A stretch of DNA of 43,016 nucleotides from Symploca sp. SIO2C1. GTDB lineage: Bacteria > Cyanobacteriota > Cyanobacteriia > Cyanobacteriales > Coleofasciculaceae. Position numbers and translations under genes: made by a program. Position 1 is the first letter of the stretch. Every line of letters starts with the position of its first letter. The stretch is taken from contig JAAHGL010000048.1 of the NCBI GenBank assembly GCA_010692635.1, forward strand, positions 1 to 43,016, written 5' to 3'. The notes under the pieces are model-generated. The model did no database searches. It worked only from the letters and a program-made list of their open reading frames with translations, and was not told the DNA's origin. Of this stretch, positions 7,245-14,649 are shown in pieces.

Positions 7245-7308
7245 AATAGTGCAAGAACGCAGGAGCTTTTTTTCAGGCTTTGGGTTATTCCTGCTGCCCT
7301 GCACTATT
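7245..7308 (-). promoter_or_regulatory. Structured leader hairpin upstream of globin
   Basis: AATAGTGCA (7245-7253) pairs perfectly with TGCACTATT (7300-7308). Inside, after symmetric 5-base bulges, GCAGGA (7259-7264) pairs with TCCTGC (7289-7294). The structure lies 34 bases before the globin ATG and would be in the mRNA leader. It may be a regulatory stem or a small mobile palindrome. The rest of 7309-7498 is AT-rich divergent promoter DNA with nothing else recognisable. Confidence 0.5.
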
Positions 7309-7498
7309 AGGAAAGTAGCATCTGATTAAGTTTGTGTTGCTAGGTTATATTCAGTTGACTAAAACAATTTGTATAAGTTTTTACCAAACAAAATTTCAAA
7401 TGCAAAGAGTCTTTAATTAAAATGCAATAATTACATAAAATTTGTATTTTTGTCATCATTTGTTGATATAGAGGTCGCTCTGTAATCTATGAGTTGAT

Positions 7499-7528
7499 AA
7501 AATTTTGTATTTTTTAATACAAAATTTT
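7499..7528. promoter_or_regulatory. 13-bp perfect inverted repeat upstream of pentapeptide gene
   Basis: AAAATTTTGTATT (7499-7511) and AATACAAAATTTT (7516-7528) are separated by four T. The repeat lies 52 bp before the ATG at 7581, in the promoter region divergent from the globin cluster. It may be an operator for a dimeric regulator or a weak terminator. Confidence 0.5.
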
Positions 7529-7580
7529 GTTATTATATAAATTTGATTTAGCTAGAGAAATCAAGTTAACAGGGTGAGAA

Positions 7581-8471
7581 ATGGTAACCATCCCTAAAAA
7601 TCTGGAGAAAGCCCAGTTAAGTAGAGCAAGTTTACGGGGGAGAAACTTCAGAGGAGCTAATTTCAATCATGCTAATTTGAGCAGTGCTGATTTAAGGGAG
7701 ACTAACTTAAGCTCTGGAACTCTCATTTGGGCAGATTTAAACGGTGCTGATCTTAGTTACTCTAACCTCCGAAAGAGCTATTTGCTCTGGGCAAGTCTGT
7801 TGTGGACTAATCTCAGAGAAGCGGATTTAACAGAAGCCAACTTGAGTTGTGCCCAGTTGAGTGAAGTTAATTTAGAGTCTGCTAACCTGAGTGGTGCTAA
7901 CTTAAGCGGAGTTGTCTTAGAAGGAGGAAGCTTGCGTGAAGCGGTCCTGAATGGTGCTAATTTGTTTAACGCAACCATCAAAAAAGTAGATTGCAGTTTT
8001 GCTCAAATCAATCACACCAACTTAGAGAAAACCCATATCGAGGCAGTTGACTTTACCGGTGCTCAGTTGTGCTTTTCGTACTTAGATGGTATCAAATTTG
8101 ACAATGTTATTTTGACTAGAGCTAATCTTACTAATACCAACTTAATCGGCGCAGATTTAAACGGAGTGGATTTGAGAGCAGCAGTTCTGAATCAGGCCGA
8201 ATTAGATTGTGCTGTGCTGACTAAGGCGAACTTAGATCGGGCTTTTTTTAAGAAAACTTCTCTATTTAGCGCCAATTTAGAAGGAGCAAGTCTTGCTTAT
8301 GCCAGTTTACTTAACAGTGATTTGCGCCAAGCTAATTTGGAATATGCCCAACTAGAGGGTATTAATTTTGACAATTGCCAAGTTGCTGGGGCTATTTTTA
8401 CTCAAGCTCAGGGGCTAACTCAGGCACAGAAGCGATGGCTAAAGCGATATGGAGCATTAAATGTTTCTTAA
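7581..8471 (+). CDS. Pentapeptide-repeat protein
   Basis: The 296-residue protein is almost entirely pentapeptide repeats A(N/D)Lxx, for example GANLSGANLSG, which fold as a right-handed square helix. It is soluble with no signal peptide. The last 25 residues leave the repeat and end QAQGLTQAQKRWLKRYGALN, a tail shared with the next gene. A plausible ribosome site, AGGGTGAGAA, precedes the ATG. Pentapeptide proteins include DNA mimics that protect gyrase, but most cyanobacterial members have no known job. It is divergent from the globin cluster and shares its promoter region. Confidence 0.9.
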   Translation: MVTIPKNLEKAQLSRASLRGRNFRGANFNHANLSSADLRETNLSSGTLIWADLNGADLSYSNLRKSYLLWASLLWTNLREADLTEANLSCAQLSEVNLESANLSGANLSGVVLEGGSLREAVLNGANLFNATIKKVDCSFAQINHTNLEKTHIEAVDFTGAQLCFSYLDGIKFDNVILTRANLTNTNLIGADLNGVDLRAAVLNQAELDCAVLTKANLDRAFFKKTSLFSANLEGASLAYASLLNSDLRQANLEYAQLEGINFDNCQVAGAIFTQAQGLTQAQKRWLKRYGALNVS

Positions 8472-8512
8472 ATTTCTCTATCCTATCATACAAACTCAAT
8501 CAAGAACAATTT

Positions 8513-9436
8513 ATGACCTTATTTAGTCGCGAGCAAGTTCTCAATAAATTACAACAAGGACATTCTTTCTACAAAGCGGAATTAAGTCGAATCGATTTGC
8601 AAAATACTAATTTAGATAAAGGCAAGTTTGTTGAAGCTTATTTGAAAGGAGCAAATCTCTCTCAAGCTTCTTGCAAGGGTGCAGATTTTACTAAAGCAAA
8701 CTTAATATTTGCTATCCTTTCAGGAACCAACTTGACTCAAGCACAACTTTGTCAAACAGAATTAAATGGTGTTAGTCTTGACGGAGTAAATCTTCAAGAA
8801 GGAGATGCAAGTAAAGCGATTTTTTATGATGCCCTAATTAAGGACTTGAATGCTCCTTTAATTAAATTAGAATCTGCTGATTTAAGTGAATCACAAACTA
8901 CAAATTCTAATTTTAGTGGTGCTAAGCTAAATAATGTAAAATTAAATAAAGTCAACTACGATCAAGTTAATTTTAGTGGAGCACAACTTTATGAAGCAGT
9001 TGCATTTGCTGCTAAATTTACTAAAATCATTTTACGAGAAGCTAACTTAGGAAAAGCTAAATTTATCCAATCAACCTTAATTGAGTCAGATTTAACCCAA
9101 GCAAGTCTCATTGCTGCCGACTTCAGTAAATCTCACTTAAGTAATGTGATCTTAAAACAAGCAGATTTGCTAGAAGCAAGTTTCAAATCAGCTCAACTCA
9201 ACGAGGTTGATTTGACAGAAGCCTCTTTATTTAATGTAGATTTGGAGGGAGCTACTCTATCTCAGGTAAATTTATCTGATGCTAATCTGCAAGAAGCCAA
9301 TCTAGAAAACACTATTTGGGAAAATGGTAATTTTTCTGGATGCAACGTAACTGGAGCTATTTTTAGCAATGCTCAGGGATTGAGTGAAGCACAAAAACAA
9401 TGGCTGCAAGACAATGGAGCATTAAATATTAGCTAG
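8513..9436 (+). CDS. Pentapeptide-repeat protein, paralogue of the preceding gene
   Basis: The protein has 307 residues from the ATG at 8513. An open frame begins earlier at 8375, but it overlaps the end of the previous gene and has no pentapeptide character there. It starts MTLFSREQVLNKLQQGHSFY, then runs in A(N/D)LxxA repeats to the same C-terminal cap as its neighbour (QGLSEAQKQWLQDNGALNIS). The repeats are more degenerate and Lys/Asn-rich than in the first copy. A gap of 41 bp suggests co-transcription. The pair looks like an old tandem duplication. Confidence 0.88.
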   Translation: MTLFSREQVLNKLQQGHSFYKAELSRIDLQNTNLDKGKFVEAYLKGANLSQASCKGADFTKANLIFAILSGTNLTQAQLCQTELNGVSLDGVNLQEGDASKAIFYDALIKDLNAPLIKLESADLSESQTTNSNFSGAKLNNVKLNKVNYDQVNFSGAQLYEAVAFAAKFTKIILREANLGKAKFIQSTLIESDLTQASLIAADFSKSHLSNVILKQADLLEASFKSAQLNEVDLTEASLFNVDLEGATLSQVNLSDANLQEANLENTIWENGNFSGCNVTGAIFSNAQGLSEAQKQWLQDNGALNIS

Positions 9437-9493
9437 GGTTTGTTGAATAATTAATAAGTAATAAGTAATGAGTAATGAGTAATGAGTAATGAG
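9434..9493. repeat. Solo AGGGTTTGTTGAA end plus GAGTAAT heptamer array
   Basis: AGGGTTTGTTGAATAA, beginning at the stop codon of the pentapeptide gene, resembles the terminal repeat of the elements at 12159 and 28139. Tandem AGTAATA/AGTAATG heptamers follow at 9451-9493. No partner end was found before 9598, so this is a partial copy. Confidence 0.55.
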
Positions 9494-9598
9494 AGTTAGA
9501 GGGACTGCGCTCCAAAAAGAAGATAACAAACAAGCAAAATTCTTTTCCCTTCTGCCTTCTGCCTTCTGCCCTCTGCCTTTTTTCAATGGTTCAAGGTT

Positions 9599-10057
9599 TT
9601 AGGTTACAAAAGCGTTGAAAAGATTGAGGGTACGTAGGCGCTGCGTTGCTACTAAAGCATCATATTGTAGTTTGATGCGTAGCATCGAGCGCACGCGAGC
9701 ACGAAGCTCGATACTGTTAATCGGTTTCGATACAAAATCATCAGCTCCTGCATCTAGAGAACGAGCCAAATCTTCTTTGGAACTCAAGGCAGTAATCATG
9801 ATAATGGGAATATGAGACCAACGCTGGTTAGACTTAATCTGCTTGCAAGTTTCAATGCCATCCATCTCTGGCATCATCAAATCTAATAAGATGACATCCG
9901 GTTGGATTTCGTCTATCTGACTCAAGGCTTCTTTGCCACTAGCTAAGTAGGTTAAGTTATAGTTCTCGCGATAGAGTAGTCCCTCAATTACTTCAAAAAT
10001 GCTGTCATCATCGTCGATTACTAGTACAGAATGTTTTTTCTTCTCTATATCAATCAT
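9599..10057 (-). CDS. Receiver-domain response regulator
   Basis: The 152-residue protein has one REC domain. The acidic pair lies in VLVIDDDDS, the phospho-acceptor Asp in DVILLDLMMPEMDG (about residue 58), the Thr switch in MITAL and the conserved Lys in FVSKPI. No output domain follows. The tail LRIKLQYDALVATQRLR is like the linker that in many cyanobacterial proteins leads into a histidine-kinase domain, but here it ends after 10 unrelated residues. It may be a truncated hybrid or a stand-alone receiver acting through protein contact. Confidence 0.9.
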   Translation of the reverse strand: MIDIEKKKHSVLVIDDDDSIFEVIEGLLYRENYNLTYLASGKEALSQIDEIQPDVILLDLMMPEMDGIETCKQIKSNQRWSHIPIIMITALSSKEDLARSLDAGADDFVSKPINSIELRARVRSMLRIKLQYDALVATQRLRTLNLFNAFVT

Positions 10058-10156
10058 TGAAGAAGGCGTTAGGTGTTAGGTGTTAGGTTTTTGGATAACT
10101 CTCGAACGACATAACATAGAATAAAACTAGTGATTAGGCAAGGGTTGAGGTTGGCT

Positions 10157-11176
10157 ATGGTTTCCATCAACTACAAACCAATACTCGAACAGTTCGAGTC
10201 TCCTGATTCAGAAGGGGCCTGTGCTGGAGAATCCCCGAGCGAAACACTGCCTACGATGTACGATTTGCCCAGTGAGAACCCAGAGGAGCCAGGTTTGCCT
10301 GATGAGTTTCATATTCTGCAACCACAATTGCTCAGTCGTACCCTTGAGTTGAGCAATTACTCTGGTGACAATTATTTTACTGCCTCTGACCTCAATCTCT
10401 ACTATGATGTTAACCATCTTCTTTGGTATAAGCGTCCCGACTGGTTTCTAGCAGTCGATGTACCTCGGTTGTATGATGGTAAAGACTTGCGGCGGAGTTA
10501 TGTTGTTTGGCAGGAAGGCAAAAGTCCGTATGTGGCGATCGAATTTTTGTCTCCAGGTACGGAAGTCGAAGATTTGGGACGTTTCCATGATGAAACTTCT
10601 CAGGTAGCAAATGCAGCATCAGCAAAACAAACTGCAACCAAACCCCCTGCCAAGCTAGAGGTGTACGAGAGATATTTGCAGGTTCCTCACTACTTTGTCT
10701 ATAGCCGCTACACTCAAAAGTTGCGCTATTTTAAGCTAGAGTTCGGACAATATCAGGAACAATCCCTTAACCCAGAAAACCCAATTGCTTGGTTAGCCGA
10801 TTTAGAGATTGGTTTGGGAATTTGGGAGGGAGTATTTGAAAATGTCCCTGGTTATTGGTTACGCTGGTGCGATAGTGCTGGTAACTGGTTGTTAACTGAT
10901 ACAGAGCAATCCCAGCAACAAGTAGCACAGGAGCGAGCTGCCAAGGAACAAGAGCGAGCTGCTAAGGAGCAGGAGCGAGCTGCCAAGGAGCAGGAGCGAG
11001 CTGCCAAGGAGCAGGAGCGAGCTGCCAAGGAGCAGGAGCGAGCTGCCAAGGAACAAGCTGAAGCTCAATTAATGCAAGCTGCCAAAAATCTATTGGAAAC
11101 AGGCATGGAAATTGAAGGGGTTGCTCAATTGTTGGGATTATCCCAAGAGCAGATAAAACTCTTAACTGGAACTTAG
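10157..11176 (+). CDS. Uma2-family (DUF820) predicted endonuclease with heptad tail
   Basis: The protein has 339 residues from the ATG at 10157. A GTG nine codons upstream is a weaker choice. The core is a PD-(D/E)XK-like Uma2 domain: a conserved block RPDWFLAVDVP, then YVAIEFLSPGTE, then KLEVYERYLQVPHYFVYSR. These proteins are greatly expanded in cyanobacteria. They are predicted nucleases, but no cellular function is settled. After about residue 255 comes a coiled coil of six identical ERAAKEQ heptads, encoded by six 21-bp repeats, and then a short helical end, EGVAQLLGLSQEQIKLLTG. Confidence 0.85.
   Translation: MVSINYKPILEQFESPDSEGACAGESPSETLPTMYDLPSENPEEPGLPDEFHILQPQLLSRTLELSNYSGDNYFTASDLNLYYDVNHLLWYKRPDWFLAVDVPRLYDGKDLRRSYVVWQEGKSPYVAIEFLSPGTEVEDLGRFHDETSQVANAASAKQTATKPPAKLEVYERYLQVPHYFVYSRYTQKLRYFKLEFGQYQEQSLNPENPIAWLADLEIGLGIWEGVFENVPGYWLRWCDSAGNWLLTDTEQSQQQVAQERAAKEQERAAKEQERAAKEQERAAKEQERAAKEQERAAKEQAEAQLMQAAKNLLETGMEIEGVAQLLGLSQEQIKLLTGT
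10931..11056 (+). repeat. Six 21-bp tandem repeats inside the Uma2 gene
   Basis: Six near-identical units begin with gagcgagctgccaaggag. They encode ERAAKEQ each time and differ only at silent positions (ccaag/ctaag, gaacaa/gagcag). The unit length keeps the frame, so copy number can vary and change coiled-coil length. Confidence 0.95.
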
Positions 11177-11177
11177 A

Positions 11178-11226
11178 CTAGTACCGCTGTGCGGAATTTT
11201 TGCATTCAAAATTTAAAATTCAAATA
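11178..11226. repeat. Partial copy of the CTAG-bounded repeat
   Basis: The stretch CTAGTACCGCTGTGCGGAATT, starting just after the Uma2 stop codon, matches the left ends of the repeats at 31665 and 32586. ATTCAAAATTTAAAATTCAAAT follows. The racemase frame is open through it, which is why its start is uncertain. Confidence 0.5.
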
Positions 11227-11244
11227 GATTTAGGAATTATAAAT

Positions 11245-11988
11245 TTGAGTAATAACAAAACTTGGTTTGGGATTATCGGTGGTATGGGGACTGCTGCGGG
11301 TCTCCTGTTTGAGCAAATACTCTTTAAAGTCTGTAATGAGAGAGGAGTAACTGGGGATCAAAATTATCCACAATGGATTTACTTCAATGCAACTCAAGTG
11401 CCTGATAGAACTCTCGCGATTAAGAAGGAAGGACCTAGTTCAACTCCCCATCTAGTAAAAGTTTTTGAGAAGGCCAAGGCTACAGGAGTTTCTGCTGTGG
11501 TAGTAACTTGCAATACTGCCCACTACTTCTACGAAGAAGTCTACAGCAAAGTTCCCATCCCCTGGATACATTTGCAGAAGGAAACGGCGAGATACATCAC
11601 CAATACTTTTAGTGCAAACAAAATTGGCATTTTGGCTACTGAAGGTACTATTCGTACCAAACTATATCATCGTGCATTGGAGCCCAAGGGACTTTTGGCA
11701 ATAGAGCCTGATTTTGAATCAACTCTCCAGCACGATATCATGAATGCTATCTATCATCCCGATTTTGGCATAAAGTATACAGGCAATAAAGTCAGCAAAT
11801 CAGCTAAAGAAATTCTTTACGCAGCTGTTAAGGAGCTTGATACTCAAGTTGTTGTTGCCGGTTGCACAGAAATCTCAGTAGCTTTTGCCACTATGGAGCT
11901 ACCAGTTCCTTGGGTTGATCCCCTCAAAATTGCAGCACAAGTATTGTTTGATTTATCTGTGGGTAAACGGAATATTGCTTCTCTTTGA
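11245..11988 (+). CDS. Aspartate/glutamate racemase-family protein
   Basis: This PLP-independent amino-acid racemase has 247 residues. It shows the nucleotide-free fold signatures GIIGGMGTAAG at the N-terminus and the two catalytic cysteines, in VVTCNTAH and VVAGCTEIS. Such enzymes interconvert L- and D-amino acids using the two Cys as acid and base. The substrate (Asp or broad, as for RacX/YgeA) cannot be told. No ATG is available. The TTG at 11245 has AGGA about 10 bases upstream and leaves out codons read from an inserted repeat. A TTG at 11200 is the alternative. Confidence 0.88.
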   Translation: MSNNKTWFGIIGGMGTAAGLLFEQILFKVCNERGVTGDQNYPQWIYFNATQVPDRTLAIKKEGPSSTPHLVKVFEKAKATGVSAVVVTCNTAHYFYEEVYSKVPIPWIHLQKETARYITNTFSANKIGILATEGTIRTKLYHRALEPKGLLAIEPDFESTLQHDIMNAIYHPDFGIKYTGNKVSKSAKEILYAAVKELDTQVVVAGCTEISVAFATMELPVPWVDPLKIAAQVLFDLSVGKRNIASL

Positions 11989-12049
11989 ACTACGCTGAAA
12001 ATACCTAACACCCATTGGTAACAAGTTAAGGTAAAAATGTTGTTGTCAA

Positions 12050-12118
12050 GGGAGCTGGGGAAGCTGAGGGAGCTGGGGGAGCTGAGGGAGCTGGGGGAGC
12101 TGAGGAAGCTGAGGAAGA
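12050..12118. repeat. GAGCTGGGG/GAGCTGAGG minisatellite
   Basis: Imperfect tandem units of GAGCTGGGGGAGCTGAGG lie between the racemase and the S8 peptidase. The complementary type (CCCTCAGCTCCCCCAGCTCC) occurs in the element at 32369-32502. The 720-bp gap 11989-12710 holds only repeats and one mobile element. Confidence 0.85.
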
Positions 12119-12158
12119 AGAATACAATTTTTCTAACCTCTTGAGTATTTCCATATAT

Positions 12159-12600
<442 letters not shown>

Positions 12601-12677
12601 ATATAGTGTTTTTTGAGCCTTCAAGCTCCATATATGGGAGTTGACAAAATGCACTACCGTTTAACTTGTCACCATTG

Positions 12678-12708
12678 CCTAACACCTAACACCTAACACC
12701 TAACACCT
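12678..12708. repeat. CTAACAC heptamer repeat array
   Basis: About four tandem CTAACAC units lie immediately after the stop codon of the S8 peptidase. The same motif in reverse (GTGTTAG) occurs at 10070-10088, upstream of the response-regulator start. Confidence 0.85.
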
Positions 12709-12710
12709 TC

Positions 12711-14357
12711 CTACTGCGCTGGTAAAGTCCACCAAGCTAGTCCATAGGGTTGGGATGGTTCATTTACCTTGCGGTGATACTGGACTCTAATTTTATAGCG
12801 ACCAGATTTAGGGACTTGGCAGAAAATATGTTCTACACTATCAACACGGCTGATAGAAGCACAGATACTTTTGCTAATATCGTTTTCGTCCACTGGCATC
12901 AGAAACAGATCCAGATTATTCAAACCGCGATCGCGAAAATCTTCTCCGATATCATAGACCTTATTATTATTGGTATCTTCCAGCTCCACCATACGATCCC
13001 AAGCTAGGGTAAGAGCAACAAAACTATCTTGAAGTAAGGGTTGTGCTAAGACATAGTCTTGGGAGGATGATTCCTCTACAGTTCGATAATCCCAACCCAC
13101 TGGGGGTACTACTGCCGTTGGACTCCATTGACCGGGGCTAAATTGCTGGTAAGCTCGAAAGGCATTGAGATGTCCTGTACCCATCTGCATATCTAGGGGA
13201 ATGCTATCGTCTTTGTAGGCATCGGAGTCTAGCCAGTTGCGGCTATCCTTAGCCTCTATAGTGCGGCTCATGTCTAAGTACAAACCATCACCCTGATCTT
13301 GGATTTTATCAGCAGAGTTGAGTAACACAGCTTTCATGACTTCATGCCTTCGGGAGTCTAGACTCCAGTTAAGCTGAGAAGGTAGAAGTTGGGCATTATC
13401 CAACAGAGTATCCCGCAAAGTGCGATCGCCATATTCTTGAAGCAGTGCTACTGAAGCAGTAATGTGAGGAGCCGCAAAACTGGTTCCACTCACCTCAACT
13501 ACCTTGCCTTCGAGATCATAGACAGAGATATTGCTGCCGGGAGCCACTAGACTAATGGCGCGGCGAGGACCTACATTGATTTCCTGGTTAATGAGACGTC
13601 TGCCAATCCCTAAAGGTGCTGCACTTAAGTTCGCAAAGTCTACCTTAGTAAAAATTCCTTCTCTTTGGGTTGAATAGGCAGCAGTGATGCCATTAAAGTG
13701 ATCTGTGGGGATCGGAATACCACCGCTACCTTGGTTACCAGCAATCACATAAATAACATTGTGAACTCTGGCTGACCAATCAATACATTGAGTCAACAGA
13801 GCATTGCCATCCAAAAGTGACTCACTCCTAGAATCCCGCTGCAGGGATTCCCCAAAGCTAAAGTTAATGGCTCTAACATCTCCTCCATTTTGCTGAGCTA
13901 CATGTTGAGCAGAGAGACATTCTTCTGGTTGTCCACTCTTTAAAGGGGAACCCACTGCTGAAGCATAGAGCCTTGCTCCTGGTGCAACTCCCTTCAAGGT
14001 TTTGTCTGCGCTAACCATTACCCCTGCAACCATTGCCGCATGGGGATCAACATCAATATCAGCTTTAGCAGCGGTATCTCGATAGAACACCTGCGCTGGA
14101 GCCAGCTTTTGATTCCAGGAAATCGCCTTATCAATACCAAAGAATGAAGGCCTGCCAATTTCCACCTGACCGATAGCAATTTTACGACCAATCAAATCAT
14201 AGGGGTTTTGGTGTAACTGGTTGGCATTAATCCCTGCTTCTCCTACCGAATCATCTAATGCTTGAGCTGGTGCAATCAACCATGAGGCGCTCAAACCCCA
14301 AACTAGCCATGAGATTTTTTTTCCTATCTGCCGCTGAGTCAATGAATTTTCTCCCAA
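12711..14357 (-). CDS. Secreted subtilisin-like (S8) peptidase with altered Asp site
   Basis: The 548-residue protein has a signal peptide (hydrophobic about 15-33, AQA cleavage) and then an S8 domain. The catalytic His is His106 in DPHAAMVAGV, the oxyanion Asn is in IAGNQGSGG and the nucleophile is Ser293 in SGTSFAAPH. The usual catalytic Asp motif (AVIDTG) is replaced by AIGQVEIG, so Glu66 would have to stand in or the enzyme may be inactive. A C-terminal beta-rich region of about 150 residues (FVALTLAWDRMVELED, then YKIRVQYHRKV) looks like a pre-peptidase or jelly-roll domain. It is divergent from proS. Confidence 0.87.
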   Translation of the reverse strand: MGENSLTQRQIGKKISWLVWGLSASWLIAPAQALDDSVGEAGINANQLHQNPYDLIGRKIAIGQVEIGRPSFFGIDKAISWNQKLAPAQVFYRDTAAKADIDVDPHAAMVAGVMVSADKTLKGVAPGARLYASAVGSPLKSGQPEECLSAQHVAQQNGGDVRAINFSFGESLQRDSRSESLLDGNALLTQCIDWSARVHNVIYVIAGNQGSGGIPIPTDHFNGITAAYSTQREGIFTKVDFANLSAAPLGIGRRLINQEINVGPRRAISLVAPGSNISVYDLEGKVVEVSGTSFAAPHITASVALLQEYGDRTLRDTLLDNAQLLPSQLNWSLDSRRHEVMKAVLLNSADKIQDQGDGLYLDMSRTIEAKDSRNWLDSDAYKDDSIPLDMQMGTGHLNAFRAYQQFSPGQWSPTAVVPPVGWDYRTVEESSSQDYVLAQPLLQDSFVALTLAWDRMVELEDTNNNKVYDIGEDFRDRGLNNLDLFLMPVDENDISKSICASISRVDSVEHIFCQVPKSGRYKIRVQYHRKVNEPSQPYGLAWWTLPAQ

Positions 14358-14649
14358 CCATTGTCAAATCGATGATTGTTACTGGGGATTGACAGCTTAG
14401 CCTGAGAGTACATTCTACTGTTCAGAAGTGGTTTTACTGCTAAGGCACTATGAGAGCGTAGAAATGGTATAGACTCTAATGAGCGTCAAGCTTATCCCAG
14501 TAGGCTTCATCAAAATTCTTATTCTATGCTAGCTAATATCTTTTGACCTTGAACAGTTACAATAACAATCGCTCAATGTTACCATCTACTACGAGAACAG
14601 AAGAGCTAATTAATTTTTCTTCAAAAATTTATCAATAGGATTGACGTTA
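14358..14649. promoter_or_regulatory. Divergent intergenic region between S8 peptidase and proS
   Basis: These 292 bases hold no gene. A TTGACA hexamer lies at about 14389 on the plus strand, and a TGTCAA shortly before it forms a loose inverted pair. I cannot place a convincing -10 box for either gene. No riboswitch or tRNA-like leader is seen. Confidence 0.3.

Noticed and set aside
7212-7304. N-terminal extension of the globin
   Set aside because: The codons cover a hairpin and are followed by the usual globin start MSLKVELLEQ.
10852-11049. Antisense frame rich in ARSCSLA repeats
   Set aside because: It is the reverse reading of the ERAAKEQ array of the Uma2 gene.
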